Below are positions 43,399-53,464 of a stretch of DNA of 64,000 nt, in pieces; position 1 is the first letter of the stretch, and each line of letters starts with the position of its first letter. Origin of the DNA: Corythucha ciliata (lineage: Eukaryota > Arthropoda > Insecta > Hemiptera > Tingidae); assembly GCA_038030265.1 (NCBI GenBank), contig CM075938.1, positions 10,145,009 to 10,209,008 of the forward strand. The letters run 5' to 3'. The position numbers and the translations under genes are program-made. Below the pieces are notes generated by a model. That model saw nothing but the letters and a program-made list of their open reading frames with translations, was not told where the DNA came from and did no database searches.

Positions 43399-46005
43399 CA
43401 GTGGCGGATCTATAGGAGGGGCCACAGGAGCCATGGCCCCTCCCTGCTTGGAGTCGAGGTCCCCCATTGAGGAGGGGTGATCACTTCTAATTTTACGGTA
43501 ATTTTCTCTGAGGTCCGAGGGTCTGAGAGCTTCTCTGAGGGAAAACTCTCGCAAATGGCCTCTCACTGAAGGGGAAAATTGACGTTGAACGCCGCCACGT
43601 CAAGGGCAAACTTTAAGCGAAACGTCACATTGTGAGAAAAAAAAAAAAAAAGAAAAAAAACATCTTTGGAAACCAAGCAAAATGCCCCACGGCGGGGGCA
43701 AAACGCAACACATCCGGGCAAACACTTTTTCCCGTGAATCGCCACATTCGAGGCAAAATTTAAGTGAAATGCCGCGTCAACGGCAACAAAATATGCGAAA
43801 CGCTTCACCAAGGTGACGTATATTGTCCATTTTATGAAAAAAACTCGTCGGTACCACGAAAAAATGCACCACTTCAAATTGACAATTGAAAAAATTGTCT
43901 ATTTCATGACGAAATTAACTGTTTTATGAGAAAACTTTCAATTTTATAACACATCTTAAGCTTATGAGCATGATGGTTGATTTTATGAGGAAATTTTCAG
44001 TCTAAAAAGTGTCAATTTGATGAGAAAATGAGGAATTTATTGTCAGTAAATATTTAAAGAAAATTGCCCTTTTTGAATGAATTTCCAATTTTGTAAGGAA
44101 ATTGTTAGTTCAAATTTGAAATAGTTGATTCAAAGAGAAAATCGTTAATTTTAGGGCGGAATTGTAAATATTTCACGAAGAAAGCGTCATTTTTATTAGC
44201 GTACTGTCAATTTAATTAAAAACTTGTCAATTTGAAGCAAAACCTAACGATTTGACGTGGAAATTGTCAATTTCATTAGGAAATTGTAACTTATCCACAA
44301 TAGTTTTAATTTGGTCCTTGAAACTTATTAATTTTGCACCATGACTCGATGGGCAACTGCTCTTTCGGCGATTATTGTCCTTTCGAAATTATCAATTTTA
44401 CGGGGAAATTATGAATTTTACGAGGTAATTGTCAATTTTAAGCGGAAATGGTCACTTTTATGAGGAAGTTGTTAATTTTACGAGGACATAATTAATTATA
44501 TGGGGAAATTGTCTATTTTATAGGGAAATTTTCAATTTCATGAGGAAATGATGAATTTTAAGGGGAAATTATCCATTTTATGAGGTAATTGTCAATTTTA
44601 AGAGGAAATTGTCACTTTTATAAGAATTATGACTTTTATGAAGAAATTGGCAATTTTAAGATGAAATTGTCAATTTTTAGATAAAAATTCTCAATTTTTA
44701 GATAAAATTGTCAATTTTCAGAGAAAATTTTCTGTTTTATGAGGAAATTGTATATTTTTGAGGTAATTGTTAATTTTACGATGAAATAACCAATATTACT
44801 GGGAAATTGTCTATATTACGAGGACATTGACAATTTCATGAGTAAATTGTATATTTTATGAGGAAATTGCCAATTTTATGAGAAAATTGTAATTTTTGTG
44901 AAGAAATAATAAATTTTATGAGGAAATTGTGTGTTGCATGAGGAAATTGTCAATTTTATGTGGAAATTGTCAATTTTATGAGGATATTGTCAATTTTAAG
45001 ATGAAATTGTCAATGTTTAGATGAAATTGTCAATTTTTAGATGAAATTGTCAATTTTCTGAGGAAATTGTCTATATAATAAGCTTTATAGGGAAATTGTC
45101 TATTTTATATGGAAATTGTCAATTTTATAACAAATTGTAAATTTTATGAGTAAATTTTATATTTTTAGGAAATTGTCAATTTTACTGGAAGTAATCAATT
45201 TTGTAGGGAAATTGTAAATTTTTCGAGGAAATAATTAATTTAGTGGGGAAACTGTCTTTTTACGAGGAAATTGTCAGTTTTATGAGGAAATTGTCACTTT
45301 TTCTGAGGAAGTTGTAAGTTTTGTGAGGAAATAATAAATGTTATGAGGAAATTGTGTGTATTATGAGGAAATTGTCAATTTATGAGGACACTGTCAATTT
45401 TGGGAGGAAATTGTCAATTTTAAGAGGTAATTATCAATTTTAAGAGGGAATGGTCTCATGCATGTTTCTGTAGGGAAAATTGCATGTTTTATGAGGAAAT
45501 GGTCAATTTTATGAGGAAATCGTCAATTTTATTAAGGAATTGTCAATTTTAAGAGGAAATTGTCACTTTTATAAAGAAATTGTGACTTTTATGTAGAAAT
45601 TGTCAATTTTGCGAGGAAATAATCATTTTTTAAAGGGAAATTATAAATTTTATGAAGAAATAATTAATTTTAAATTTTTTGAGGAAATTGGCAATTTTAC
45701 TAGGAAATAATCAATTTTGTTGGGAAATTGTAAATTTTTCGAGGAAATGATTAATTTTGTGGGGAAATTGTCTATTTTATGAGGGAATTGTCACTTTTAT
45801 GAGGTAATTGTAAGTTTTGTGAGGAAATAATAAATTTCCTGTGTGTATATTGAGGAAATTGTCAATTTGATGAGGAAATTGTCAATTTTACGAGAAAATT
45901 GTCAATTTTATAAGGACATTCTCAATTTTATGAGGAAATGGTCAATTTCATGAGGAGACTGTCAATTTTATGAACAGCCAATTTCGGGAAATTAGTTTGC
46001 CAGTA
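43399..46005 (+). mobile_element. Plus-strand GACAATT-array element (head, 25-bp subarray, 20-bp array)
   Basis: Head CAGTGGCGGATCTATAGGAG, then GGGGCCACAGGAGCC and CTTGGAGTCGAGGTC (as at 25341). Then a GAAATGCCCC-type subarray (43560-43810), then forward 20-bp units (TTTTATGAGGAAATTGTCAA) from 43830 to 45975. The final GACTGTCAATTTTATGAACA, GCCAATTTC and TAGTTTGCC mirror the end of the element at 37430-39510. The far terminal repeat itself is missing; sequence of another family starts at about 46010. Unique landmarks shared with the other copies show descent from one parent unit. It has no coding capacity. Confidence 0.7.
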
Positions 46006-46009
46006 AAGT

Positions 46010-46135
46010 AATTTCGCTGTGTTGTGTGGTATAATTCAGTGACCGATTGCGTGGATTTTCGTACTATCGATAAGATCCGTTTTTAGCTGGTTTCAATAAA
46101 CAAAAAAGTAATTTCCCGGATTTCGCGCTCTAAGT
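46010..46135 (+). repeat. Fragment of the CTCACT/AATTTCGCGG family
   Basis: AAGTAATTTCGCTG, AATTTCCCGGATTTCGCGCT and CTAAG resemble the monomers at 35790-36780. Ends in a C run (46137-46146). Confidence 0.45.
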
Positions 46136-46139
46136 CCCC

Positions 46140-48430
46140 CCCCCCCAATAAAAGCAAAGTCACAGCTGAAAATAATGAAAACATTAATTCACTGCTGAAG
46201 TTTGAACTGCCAATTTGCGGCTTCTGGAGGCATATTCGACTACAATCTATCAATAAAACGATAAATTTATGAATAAAAGGAAAATAAAATCACTAATTAG
46301 CGGCTAAAATTGAGCCGCTCGTTTATTTAGAAATCCAAGTAAGTGGCCACGTAAAGATTTCCTCCCCGGGTGACGATAACAAACGCGACAACGTAAAAAA
46401 AAAAAAAAAAAAAAAAAATCTATAAAACGCAAATTTGCGATTCAAATATGAGAAAGAGCAGTAATTCACGGCCATAACTCAATAAATCGCTTATAAAATT
46501 GGGGAAAAGCGCTATAAAATACGTTGATTCACTGCTATACAGTTGAGATAAAAACGCTAATCTACGGCTGAAATTGAGGTAAAGCGTTAATTCGCTGCTA
46601 AAAGGCTAAAACCCCGGCTAAAACTGAGATAAAATGCAGATTAACGGTTCAAATAAAAATAAAAACGCGAATTTCTGGCTATATGTAAGATACTGCGCTA
46701 ATTCTCTGGTAAAACTTCAGCTAACACTGAGAAAAAGCGTAAGTTAGAGTCTAAATAATTGAAAAACAAAAATTGAAAAGCTTATTTATAAAAAAAACTG
46801 CTGATTCACGGTGAGTGGCGGTAGCTAAACGGTTATGCGCCATTCTTGGTGCAAGGCCTTTAGAACTTTAACTGGTGACCAGCACACAGTGTTACGAAAG
46901 CGCTATTCCGATGGCTCAAATTGAGAAAATTCGCGCCTTCTGATGGTAAATTCGTGGCTTAAATAAAGAAAATACGCTGATTCCCAAGTTAGGTCCGTAA
47001 GCAGATGAAATTGAGATGGCGCTCTAATGTGTCAATGTTGGGGCAAGTAGGCGGCATAAAATTTGGAAAAATCACTAATATTCGTGGCTAAAACTGAGAG
47101 AAAACGCTCATTCGTGGCTTCTCGATGCAACTTTGAGACCATAATTTAGAAAAAATCTCTGATTCGCTGTACAAAGAGACAATTTTACGACTTAAATTTA
47201 CAAAAAAAAAAAAGAAATAAAAACGTTAGAGTGCTATTTTTGGGCCAACCCCGCGGCTAAAATTATATAAAAATGCGCAATAACAAAGGCTATATAAGTG
47301 AGAGAGAGAAAAAAAAAATATTCGCGGCTAAAATTGAGAAAACGCCAATCCGTAGCTTCCGAAGGATATTTCGGGCTAAAACTTGGAAAAAGTGCTTATC
47401 CATGACCAAAAATTAGAGGAAAATTGCCAATGCGGAGCTGAAATTGTAAAAAAAAGTGCCAATTCACGGCTAATATTGAGAAAATGACTAATTATCGTGC
47501 TTGAGATAAAGAAAAATTCTAAATTTCAACTGAAATTGAGAAAAAGTGTCAATTCGCTGCTAAAAATTGAAGAGATTACGCCAATTTGTGGAAAAAATGG
47601 AGACAAATCGCTAATTCATGGGATAAAAACGCTAATAATTACGATAATATTCCGTTCAAACTGAGAAAAGTGCCAATTCCTTGCTAAAATTGAGAAAACT
47701 TTCAGTATAAAATTGAAAATACGACCATTTTCGGCTTCTGAAGGCAACTTATTTGTGGCTAAAAGTGAGAAATAGCGCTTATCCATAGCTAGAAGTGACC
47801 TAAAAAATTTGGTAATGGTGGGCTGAAATGTAAAAAATCAGGCTAATTTGCGGATGATTTTGGAAGATTGCTAAATAGTGCGCTTAAAATTAAGAGAAAC
47901 GCTAATTTTCAGTTCAAATTGAAAAAAAAAAAGTGAAAAATTCGTTGCTGCAAATTGAAAAGAGACAAATAGTGCATTTCTTGAATGAAATGCACTAAAA
48001 TTTAGTTAAGCGGCTATAAAGTAGAGAAAAAGCACTAATTCACGACTAATTTTAGAGAGCCACTAATTAGCGCGGCTAAAATTAAGAAAAACACTAATTT
48101 TCTAGCTTTTTATGAAGGTAAATTGAGATAAAGTGCTAATTCGCTGCTATAAATGAGGAAAAGTCAATTTTTTGCAAAAATTAAAAAAAAAATAGCTACT
48201 TTGCTACTCATATTAAGAAAAAGCGCTAATTGGCGGCTGAAATAGAGACAAATTTTAATTTGTGTCCAAAATTGAAAATACGCCAGTTCGTGTGGCTTCT
48301 GACGGTTATTTATCTGTCGCAAAATTTGAGAAAAAGCTCCAATTCATATCTATCGGTGAAATTCACCGAAAACCGCTAAATCACGGTTAAAACTGAGGAA
48401 AAGCGCTAATCCATAGCTAAAAGTGACAAG
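46140..48430 (-). repeat. Reverse 30-bp array, inverted paralogue of the 17.6-18.8 kb array
   Basis: Reverse monomers throughout. The complement of 46820-47090 aligns with 18170-18450 over irregular, non-monomeric words: AATGGCGCATA, AAAGGCCTTGCACCAAGAAT, GATCACCATTAAAGTTCTAA, CCCCAACATCGGCACATTAG and CTTGGGAATCAGCG. The two arrays are therefore copies of one unit inserted in opposite orientation about 28 kb apart, not independent expansions. Confidence 0.75.
46315..46418 (+). mobile_element. Short insertion ending in A24 (possible SINE-like retroposon)
   Basis: About 80 bp of non-monomeric sequence (GAGCCGCTCGTTTATTTAGA to ACAACGT) followed by 24 A (46395-46418) interrupts the reverse array. 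A poly-A-terminated short insert in an otherwise homogeneous array suggests a retroposon, but I see no A/B box or target duplication. Confidence 0.3.
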
Positions 48431-48433
48431 GAA

Positions 48434-48690
48434 TTGTTAAACGCGGGGCTTCGGCCCGAGGAACGACGTGTCTCGTTGGACGCAACTCTTACTGGTGCTT
48501 GCAGTCGGCCTCGGCCATGTTTGTGATCATTCCGTATCCAGCTCCTTCGTTTCAGCCGCTTATTTGAGGCACTTTTGACGGCTACAGAGCCGAGCAGGCT
48601 GGTAGTTTCATTGGCCGGACTGGCAAAATGTCCTGTCCATTCTGTTCGGTTTAATCTGCTATTAATTGCAACACAAATTCCTCAGTTCCA
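48434..48690 (-). other. Stop-free minus-strand stretch of ~85 codons without a start
   Basis: From about 48688 down to 48424 one minus frame has no stop codon and more balanced composition than its surroundings. It reads INSRLNRTEWTGHF, SLLGSVAVKSASNKR, LKRRSWIRNDHKHG and onward. There is no Met near the beginning and no motif that I can assign. It lies between a reverse 30-bp array and a plus-strand LINE remnant, so an old transposon exon is the most plausible source, but chance is possible. Confidence 0.2.
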
Positions 48691-48854
48691 TGACTGAATC
48701 GCCTGTTTTTGAACATTATTGTCACTCCCTCGAATTCACAGGCGTGACTAGGTTGGTGCGGTGAGGGGGGAGTAATCTCTTGAAAAAGTCCTAAGACAAG
48801 GGTCTTCTAAAATTCAATTAATAAATTAATTGCTGGACATATAAAAATAAGAGA

Positions 48855-48990
48855 AGTTCTAGATAACGGTTTTCGGATTTTTAAACAATGGGCCGAATCT
48901 CATAATCTGGCTATCTCGACCGCTAAAACCAAAATTTGCCCTTCTTCACGGAAGCGAGAGGTGTTACAAGTAATTTCTTTTAGCGTGCTG
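48855..48990 (+). pseudogene. LINE ORF2 fragment (thumb region)
   Basis: Plus-strand translation gives VLDNGFRIFKQWAESHNL, then AISTAKTKIC. This matches the 'W...N-L-(I)N--KT' segment that follows the YADD box in Jockey/R1-type reverse transcriptases. Only about 40 residues are recognisable, with a 30-bp array fragment starting right after it. Weak but specific (the KTK preceded by a helix with W). Confidence 0.4.
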
Positions 48991-49004
48991 AATAAATTAG
49001 TGCA

Positions 49005-49330
49005 TAGATAAAATATATTAACGTTTTTCTAGTCGATTTCATCCGTGAATCCGCGTTTTTACACAATTTTAGATGAGAGTGAGCCCTTCTTTCTCATCAA
49101 TTCAAGCTACGAATTACCGTTTTTTATTAGCAATTTATCTCTGTTCTAACCGTGAAGTATTGCGTTTTTATATCTCTATTTTATCTGCGAATAAGTGCTT
49201 TTTCTCAATTTTATCCGCGAACTAGCAATTTTTCTTAATTCCAAGCGCTAATTAGAGCTGTTTCTAAAATCCGTGAATCAGCGCTTTTTCTCAATTTTAG
49301 CAGCGAGTTAGAGACTTTTCCCACATTTTG
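49005..49330 (+). repeat. Forward 30-bp array fragment
   Basis: Ten or so forward monomers (TTTTTCTCAATTTTATCCGC, AACTAGCAATTTTTCTTAAT). Followed at 49330-49670 by unassigned sequence with CAAATTGCGAATTTT and CAAATTGTCAGTTTC words, perhaps another decayed minisatellite. Confidence 0.65.
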
Positions 49331-49834
49331 TTAACCTAAAAATTCGTTTCTTCCAACAGCCAAGTTCTCTGGGATCCTAGGGAAAAATGGGTATTAAAAA
49401 AAAAAATTCAAAGCCCAAATTGCGAATTTTTGTGTCGACAATAAGATTTTAGCGCTTAGTTGTCCGTTTTGTAGTCGATTATTCGGTTTCTTGTGCTGAA
49501 TTGCACGGTTTTTTTTCATTTTCTGGCTGAAAGAGTTCCAGTTCCAGCGTCCATTTTCAGACCGAACGTTTAAAATTCTACAATGTCTGCTTGAATAGAC
49601 AGGTTCTGGACCCAAATTGTCAGTTTCAAGTCTAACTATGTCAGTTTCGCAAAATCAATCAAGTCAATTTTAACAAACCAGAACTGCAGGCTGGGCACGC
49701 CGGTTTTTACATTGGGCGTGGCATTGCGGGTTTCTGCCTAGCTGTTCTGTCGTCATCCACTCATCGTGCAGTTCTCCACCTTCGGGTTATTTCTCCCATG
49801 GACAGGTCAAACCCAACCACCACCACTTTTTAGA

Positions 49835-50232
49835 TGCGAATGAGCGTCTTTTCACACCAATCGGCGCTTGATTTCAATTTTAACCGCGAATTAACGCATT
49901 TCTTCACTTTTACACGCATGAATTTACGTTTTTCTCTTCTACAGCCACGAGGTTGCCTTCAGAAACCGCGGAATTGGCCTTTTCTCGCATTTTTACCGCG
50001 CGTATTAGCGTTGTTTGTCAAGCTGAGCTATTTTTTCTTAATTTTAGCCGCGAATTGCCGCTATCTCTCATTTTAGTGTTTGACTGAAAATCTTCGTTAG
50101 GAACAAAATCGCTGTCGATTAGTATACCAAAACTCCTTTTTGACGTACCTAAATCCATGAACATAGAACCTAAAAATCCTCATTTTTCCATATTCAAGCT
50201 TTTCGGCTCGCCCCTACCTTGGTACGCTACTG
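49835..50232 (+). mobile_element. 30-bp array end with intact tail terminus (copy A)
   Basis: Forward monomers, then CGCTGTCGATTAGTATACC, CCAAAACTCC, GACGTACCTAAATCCATGAA, CCTAAAAATCCTCATTTTTC and the terminus CCTTGGTACGCTACTG at 50232. It is the same tail as at 18990-19136 and 40310-40418, which shows that the terminus is the real element edge. More monomers of another copy follow (50240-50390). Confidence 0.6.
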
Positions 50233-51083
50233 CCACAAAGTTGTTTCAAGAATCAGTGAATTAGCGTTTTCTGAATTTGTGGGTGATTGCACCATCGAAT
50301 TAGCCATTTTTCTCAATTTCAGTCACGAATGAGCGTTTTTCTCAATTCCAGAAAGAAAGAACGTTTTTTTTCTCAATGTACGAGGTTGCGAATTGGCGCT
50401 TGAGTGCGCCAGTTGAGTGCGCGATAATCGCCGCACGGTCTCCAACCGCTGCCTCCTATTTTCTTGACGATGTGAAGAGGTGACGTCCACGAGCTGTCGG
50501 ATGGACGTGCCGTTCCATTTTGGAGCGTTGCGTCAAATTCAATTTTCGCGACGCTTAGTCGTTCGCCCGAGAGGCGGCGAGGTCGGCAGGTGACAGGAGG
50601 ACCGGTTTCTGTTCGAATGTAATGAACTATCGAATGTTTAATTTCTCGATTTAAACCAGGAGGGCGAGTTGTCTCTGGGAAACGAGTGATAATGTCATTC
50701 GCGAGGCGACCATTTACTGCCTTGAGCTTATTTCAACATGTGATAGTGAGCCCGGGTTTTCCCGTCGAGTAAGCGTTGAAGGTTAGAGTCGACAATCTGG
50801 TAACAGATGGTAATTTGCGAGAAAATCTGAACCAATAATTGGAATGCTAACGTCAGCAATTATAAATGCCCAACGAAAATCGCGGCGCAAACCAATATCA
50901 AGTGATACGTTATACAGAACGTAGGTAGCGATGTCACTATTATTAGCGGCACTCAACGTACGGTTGGGCTTGTGTAAAATCCTTCCCGTGAGTAACCGTC
51001 GAGGGTAGCAAGAAACATCAGAACCGGTGTCGATTAAAAATTTTTGTTTTGAACGATGCTCAAAAATAAATAAGCGGTTTTTA

Positions 51084-51220
51084 AGGCCCGTTCACAAGCT
51101 CTATGTTTGCGTTGTGTGGAGTCTACGCAACCAATCAAATTTATTCCCTCGAAAAATGAAGCATTTTGATAGGTTGCATAGACACCACACAACGAAAACA
51201 GAGAGCTTGTGAACGGGCCT
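51084..51220. mobile_element. 137-bp MITE with TTA target duplication, PIF/Harbinger-like (copy A)
   Basis: Ends AGGCCCGTTCACAAGCTCT and its complement AGAGCTTGTGAACGGGCCT; the inverted repeat extends about 48 bp with mismatches. Flanked by TTA at 51081-51083 and 51221-51223. A 3-bp TTA/TWA duplication and G/C-rich ends fit PIF/Harbinger MITEs. It sits inside the gypsy fragment between the CWYH...C linker and the protease. Confidence 0.8.
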
Positions 51221-51408
51221 TTAGAAGGCATCGTTGGGGCGGTCGTTGCCGCTTTCAGTGACTGCCGCTCTCGTTTCCCTGAAAATTACAGGGCTGGACA
51301 CACTTGGTGGCCTTATTTTGAAAACAAGAGTGGTACCAGCAGAATTTCTGACTGGGGGTGTAGTGTTTACTTCGGGAGCGATAACGATTGCATTGCTTAC
51401 CCTGGTAG

Positions 51409-51685
51409 CAAGGTGACTAAACTTACTATAGGTGCCGCAAATTTCCCCCTGCCCATCGGACAGGAGGGGTGGAGACTGACGTCACCAGCAGTCCTTTGCT
51501 CCCGATTGCTCACCCTAAAGCAGCAGAGCAAGTTAATTTTGAAATTGAAGTTTATGAATTCTCAAAAATCACAACCCAATAACAATTAATAATGTACTGG
51601 GTCCAGCGCAATGGCGGTTGGGACTGCTCGTGACGTAGGTGAAGGACAGTGATCAGCGGCACCTATAGAAAATTTAGTCACCTTG
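51409..51685. mobile_element. 277-bp MITE with perfect 9-bp target duplication (copy A)
   Basis: Starts CAAGGTGACTAAACTTACTA followed by TAGGTGCCGC, and ends with the complement (GCGGCACCTATAGAAAATTT then AGTCACCTTG). The terminal inverted repeat is about 30 bp with few mismatches. Flanks are CCCTGGTAG at 51400-51408 and 51686-51694, an exact 9-bp duplication. A 9-bp duplication suits Mutator-like elements, but the CA-initial ends could also fit hAT with an 8-bp duplication. It is inserted in the gypsy gag region; removal of the element plus one duplication reopens the gag frame across the site. Confidence 0.8.
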
Positions 51686-51924
51686 CCCTGGTAGCCTTGG
51701 CGATCGTTTTGAGTGGTTGCTAGGCGCTCGAGTTGTTGTGAAAGTTGGTCGATCCGAGGATTTAAAATTTGAAGCGAATTTTGGGAAAAAATGATATGCC
51801 TCTTGGGAGCTCGTAGCGGTAGAAAATACAGACGGCTGAGTCGGTGAAATTTCGACGATTCTGTCCGCTAAAACGGCTAATTGATCGAGGCCAAGTTCCG
51901 GTTGCGAGGCACCACTGGCGTGGA

Positions 51925-52902
51925 TGCAGTCCGCAAAGCACACGAATAGCGGCCTTTTGGAAGCGGAAGATTTTCACTGCTCCCGAAGGATTCCCCCAGG
52001 CAAGAATACCGTACGTCATACGGGAATAGAGCTGACACGACCTTTTTCAAGCGGCGAAGCACGAAGGTGGCCCTTGATAGGTGGGGCGAAAGGTGTTCGA
52101 TGTGACTGTCCCAGGACAAACGGGAATCGATGAAGAGACCAAGGAACTTGACAAACTTATGGGGCCCTTTGAGATCATAAACTAAGTCTTGAGTTTTATT
52201 GTCGTTAAGAACGAGACGAGTGGCCAAACACCATGATTCTATTAGCGAAGTTGCCGCTTCCAGCTCATTAAAAAGCTCGGCCTCAGAATCACCCGTGCAG
52301 AGTACCGTCGTATCATCGGCGTAGAGAAAGATCTCGGACGAGGGAAGGGACGAGGACGCTAAGCATAAATCGTTAACATAAAGAAGAAATAGGAGGGGAC
52401 CGAGGATAGAGCCCTGCCTAACTCCAAGGTCAAGAGCCGGAGTAGGGTCCGATCTGACTCCCTCGTACGCCACGCACTGTAGCCAGCCGACGAGGTATGA
52501 TGTAGAAAACTGACGGAACGCTCATCGAAACCGTAATAACGAAGTTTCTCAGATAGGATCCGACGTCAATGGAGTCAAAAGCCCGAGAGAGGTCGAAAAG
52601 TCTGAGACCCACCTTTGAGTCAAACTCAAGCCCGGACATTACCGATTGCAATAAACGAATAGCGGCAATGGAAGTAGAACGGCCCCTCCTAAAACCATGC
52701 TGATTTTCGGCGAGAATCTTATTCTGTTCAAGGAAGTCCAGTAACTGATTAAGGACGAGACGCTCGACTACGCGTGTGAAAACTGGGATGATAGAGATTG
52801 GCCGAAAGTCACTGTAAACTTGGTTGCCCTTTTTCGGTACGGGAGTCACAACTGATATCTTCAGGCACTCAGGGAAAGAGCCAGTCTCAAAAAAGCTGTT
52901 GA
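51925..52902 (-). pseudogene. Jockey/R1-like LINE ORF2, 3' part, frameshifted (copy A)
   Basis: Minus strand. From the junction at 52902 it encodes the RT palm (SVVTPVPKKGN, FRPISIIPVFTRVVERLV, FDLSRAFDSID, RQGSILGPLLFLLYVNDL, YADDT) and the post-RT region (VKFLGLFIDSR, YGILAWGN, FRFQKAAIRVLCG). Two single-base deletions relative to copy B, near 52500 and 52560, break the frame between motif A and motif B. Unlike copy B it keeps the aspartate of the motif A box (FDLSRAFD). It lacks endonuclease because of the duplication junction. The 3' end stops at HPRQ with no UTR or tail and runs straight into gypsy gag. Confidence 0.85.
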
Positions 52903-53066
52903 TAACAAACCAGAACTGCAGGCTGGGCACGCCGGTTTTTACATTGGGCGTGGCATTGCGGGTTTCTGCCTAGCTGTTCTGTCGTCATCCACTCATCGTG
53001 CAGTTCTCCACCTTCGGGTTATTTCTCCCATGGACAGGTCAAACCCAACCACCACCACTTTTTAGA

Positions 53067-53464
53067 TGCGAATGAGCGTCTTTTCACAGCAATCGGCGCT
53101 TGATTTCAATTTTAACCGCGAATTAACGCATTTCTTCACTTTTACACGCATGAATTTACGTTTTTCTCTTCTACAGCCACGAGGTTGCCTTCAGAAACCG
53201 CGGAATTGGCCTTTTCTCGCATTTTTACCGCGCGTATTAGCGTTGTTTGTCAAGCTGAGCTATTTTTTCTTAATTTTAGCCGCGAATTGCCGCTATCTCT
53301 CATTTTAGTGTTTGACTGAAAATCTTCGTTAGGAACAAAATCGCTGTCGATTAGTATACCAAAACTCCTTTTTGACGTACCTAAATCCATGAACATAGAA
53401 CCTAAAAATCCTCATTTTTCCATATTCAAGCTTTTCGGCTCGCCCCTACCTTGGTACGCTACTG
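53067..53464 (+). mobile_element. 30-bp array end with intact tail terminus (copy B)
   Basis: Duplicate of 49835-50232 with a few substitutions, ending CCTTGGTACGCTACTG. Confidence 0.6.

Larger units (their letters stand above)
50395..51925 (-). pseudogene. Ty3/gypsy retrotransposon fragment (gag C-term, protease, RT start), copy A
   Basis: In minus order: a gag segment with LGLDQLAVLADRIVE (about 51905-51860); a CWYH...KATKC..PC linker (about 51340-51275) typical of the gag/pol junction of Ty3/gypsy elements; a retroviral-type aspartic protease with LIDTGSDVS (about 51045-51010) and the C-terminal IPIIGSDFL; and the start of reverse transcriptase, with GPPV and SGWRPCGDYRALN (about 50480-50400). 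Frame breaks separate several of these blocks. Copy A has an extra C near 50760 relative to copy B. Two MITEs interrupt it. RNase H, integrase and LTRs are absent. The fragment ends where a 30-bp array begins (50395), and its gag end is fused to the 3' end of the LINE. Confidence 0.8.
49671..52902. repeat. Tandem duplication, copy A
   Basis: The segment starting TAACAAACCAGAACTGCAGG at 49671 recurs from 52903 at an offset of 3231-3232 bp, with only scattered substitutions and single-base indels (roughly 1 percent by eye). It contains an end of a 30-bp array with tail, a gypsy fragment with two MITEs, and the 3' part of a LINE. Copy A's LINE stops abruptly at GCTGTTGA|TAACAAACC, the duplication junction, with about 1 base of microhomology. 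Confidence 0.9.

Noticed and set aside
51209..51589. 126-residue plus-strand frame, present in both duplicate copies
   Set aside because: Antisense to the gypsy gag/pol linker and reading through two MITE ends; the minus strand carries the recognisable domains.
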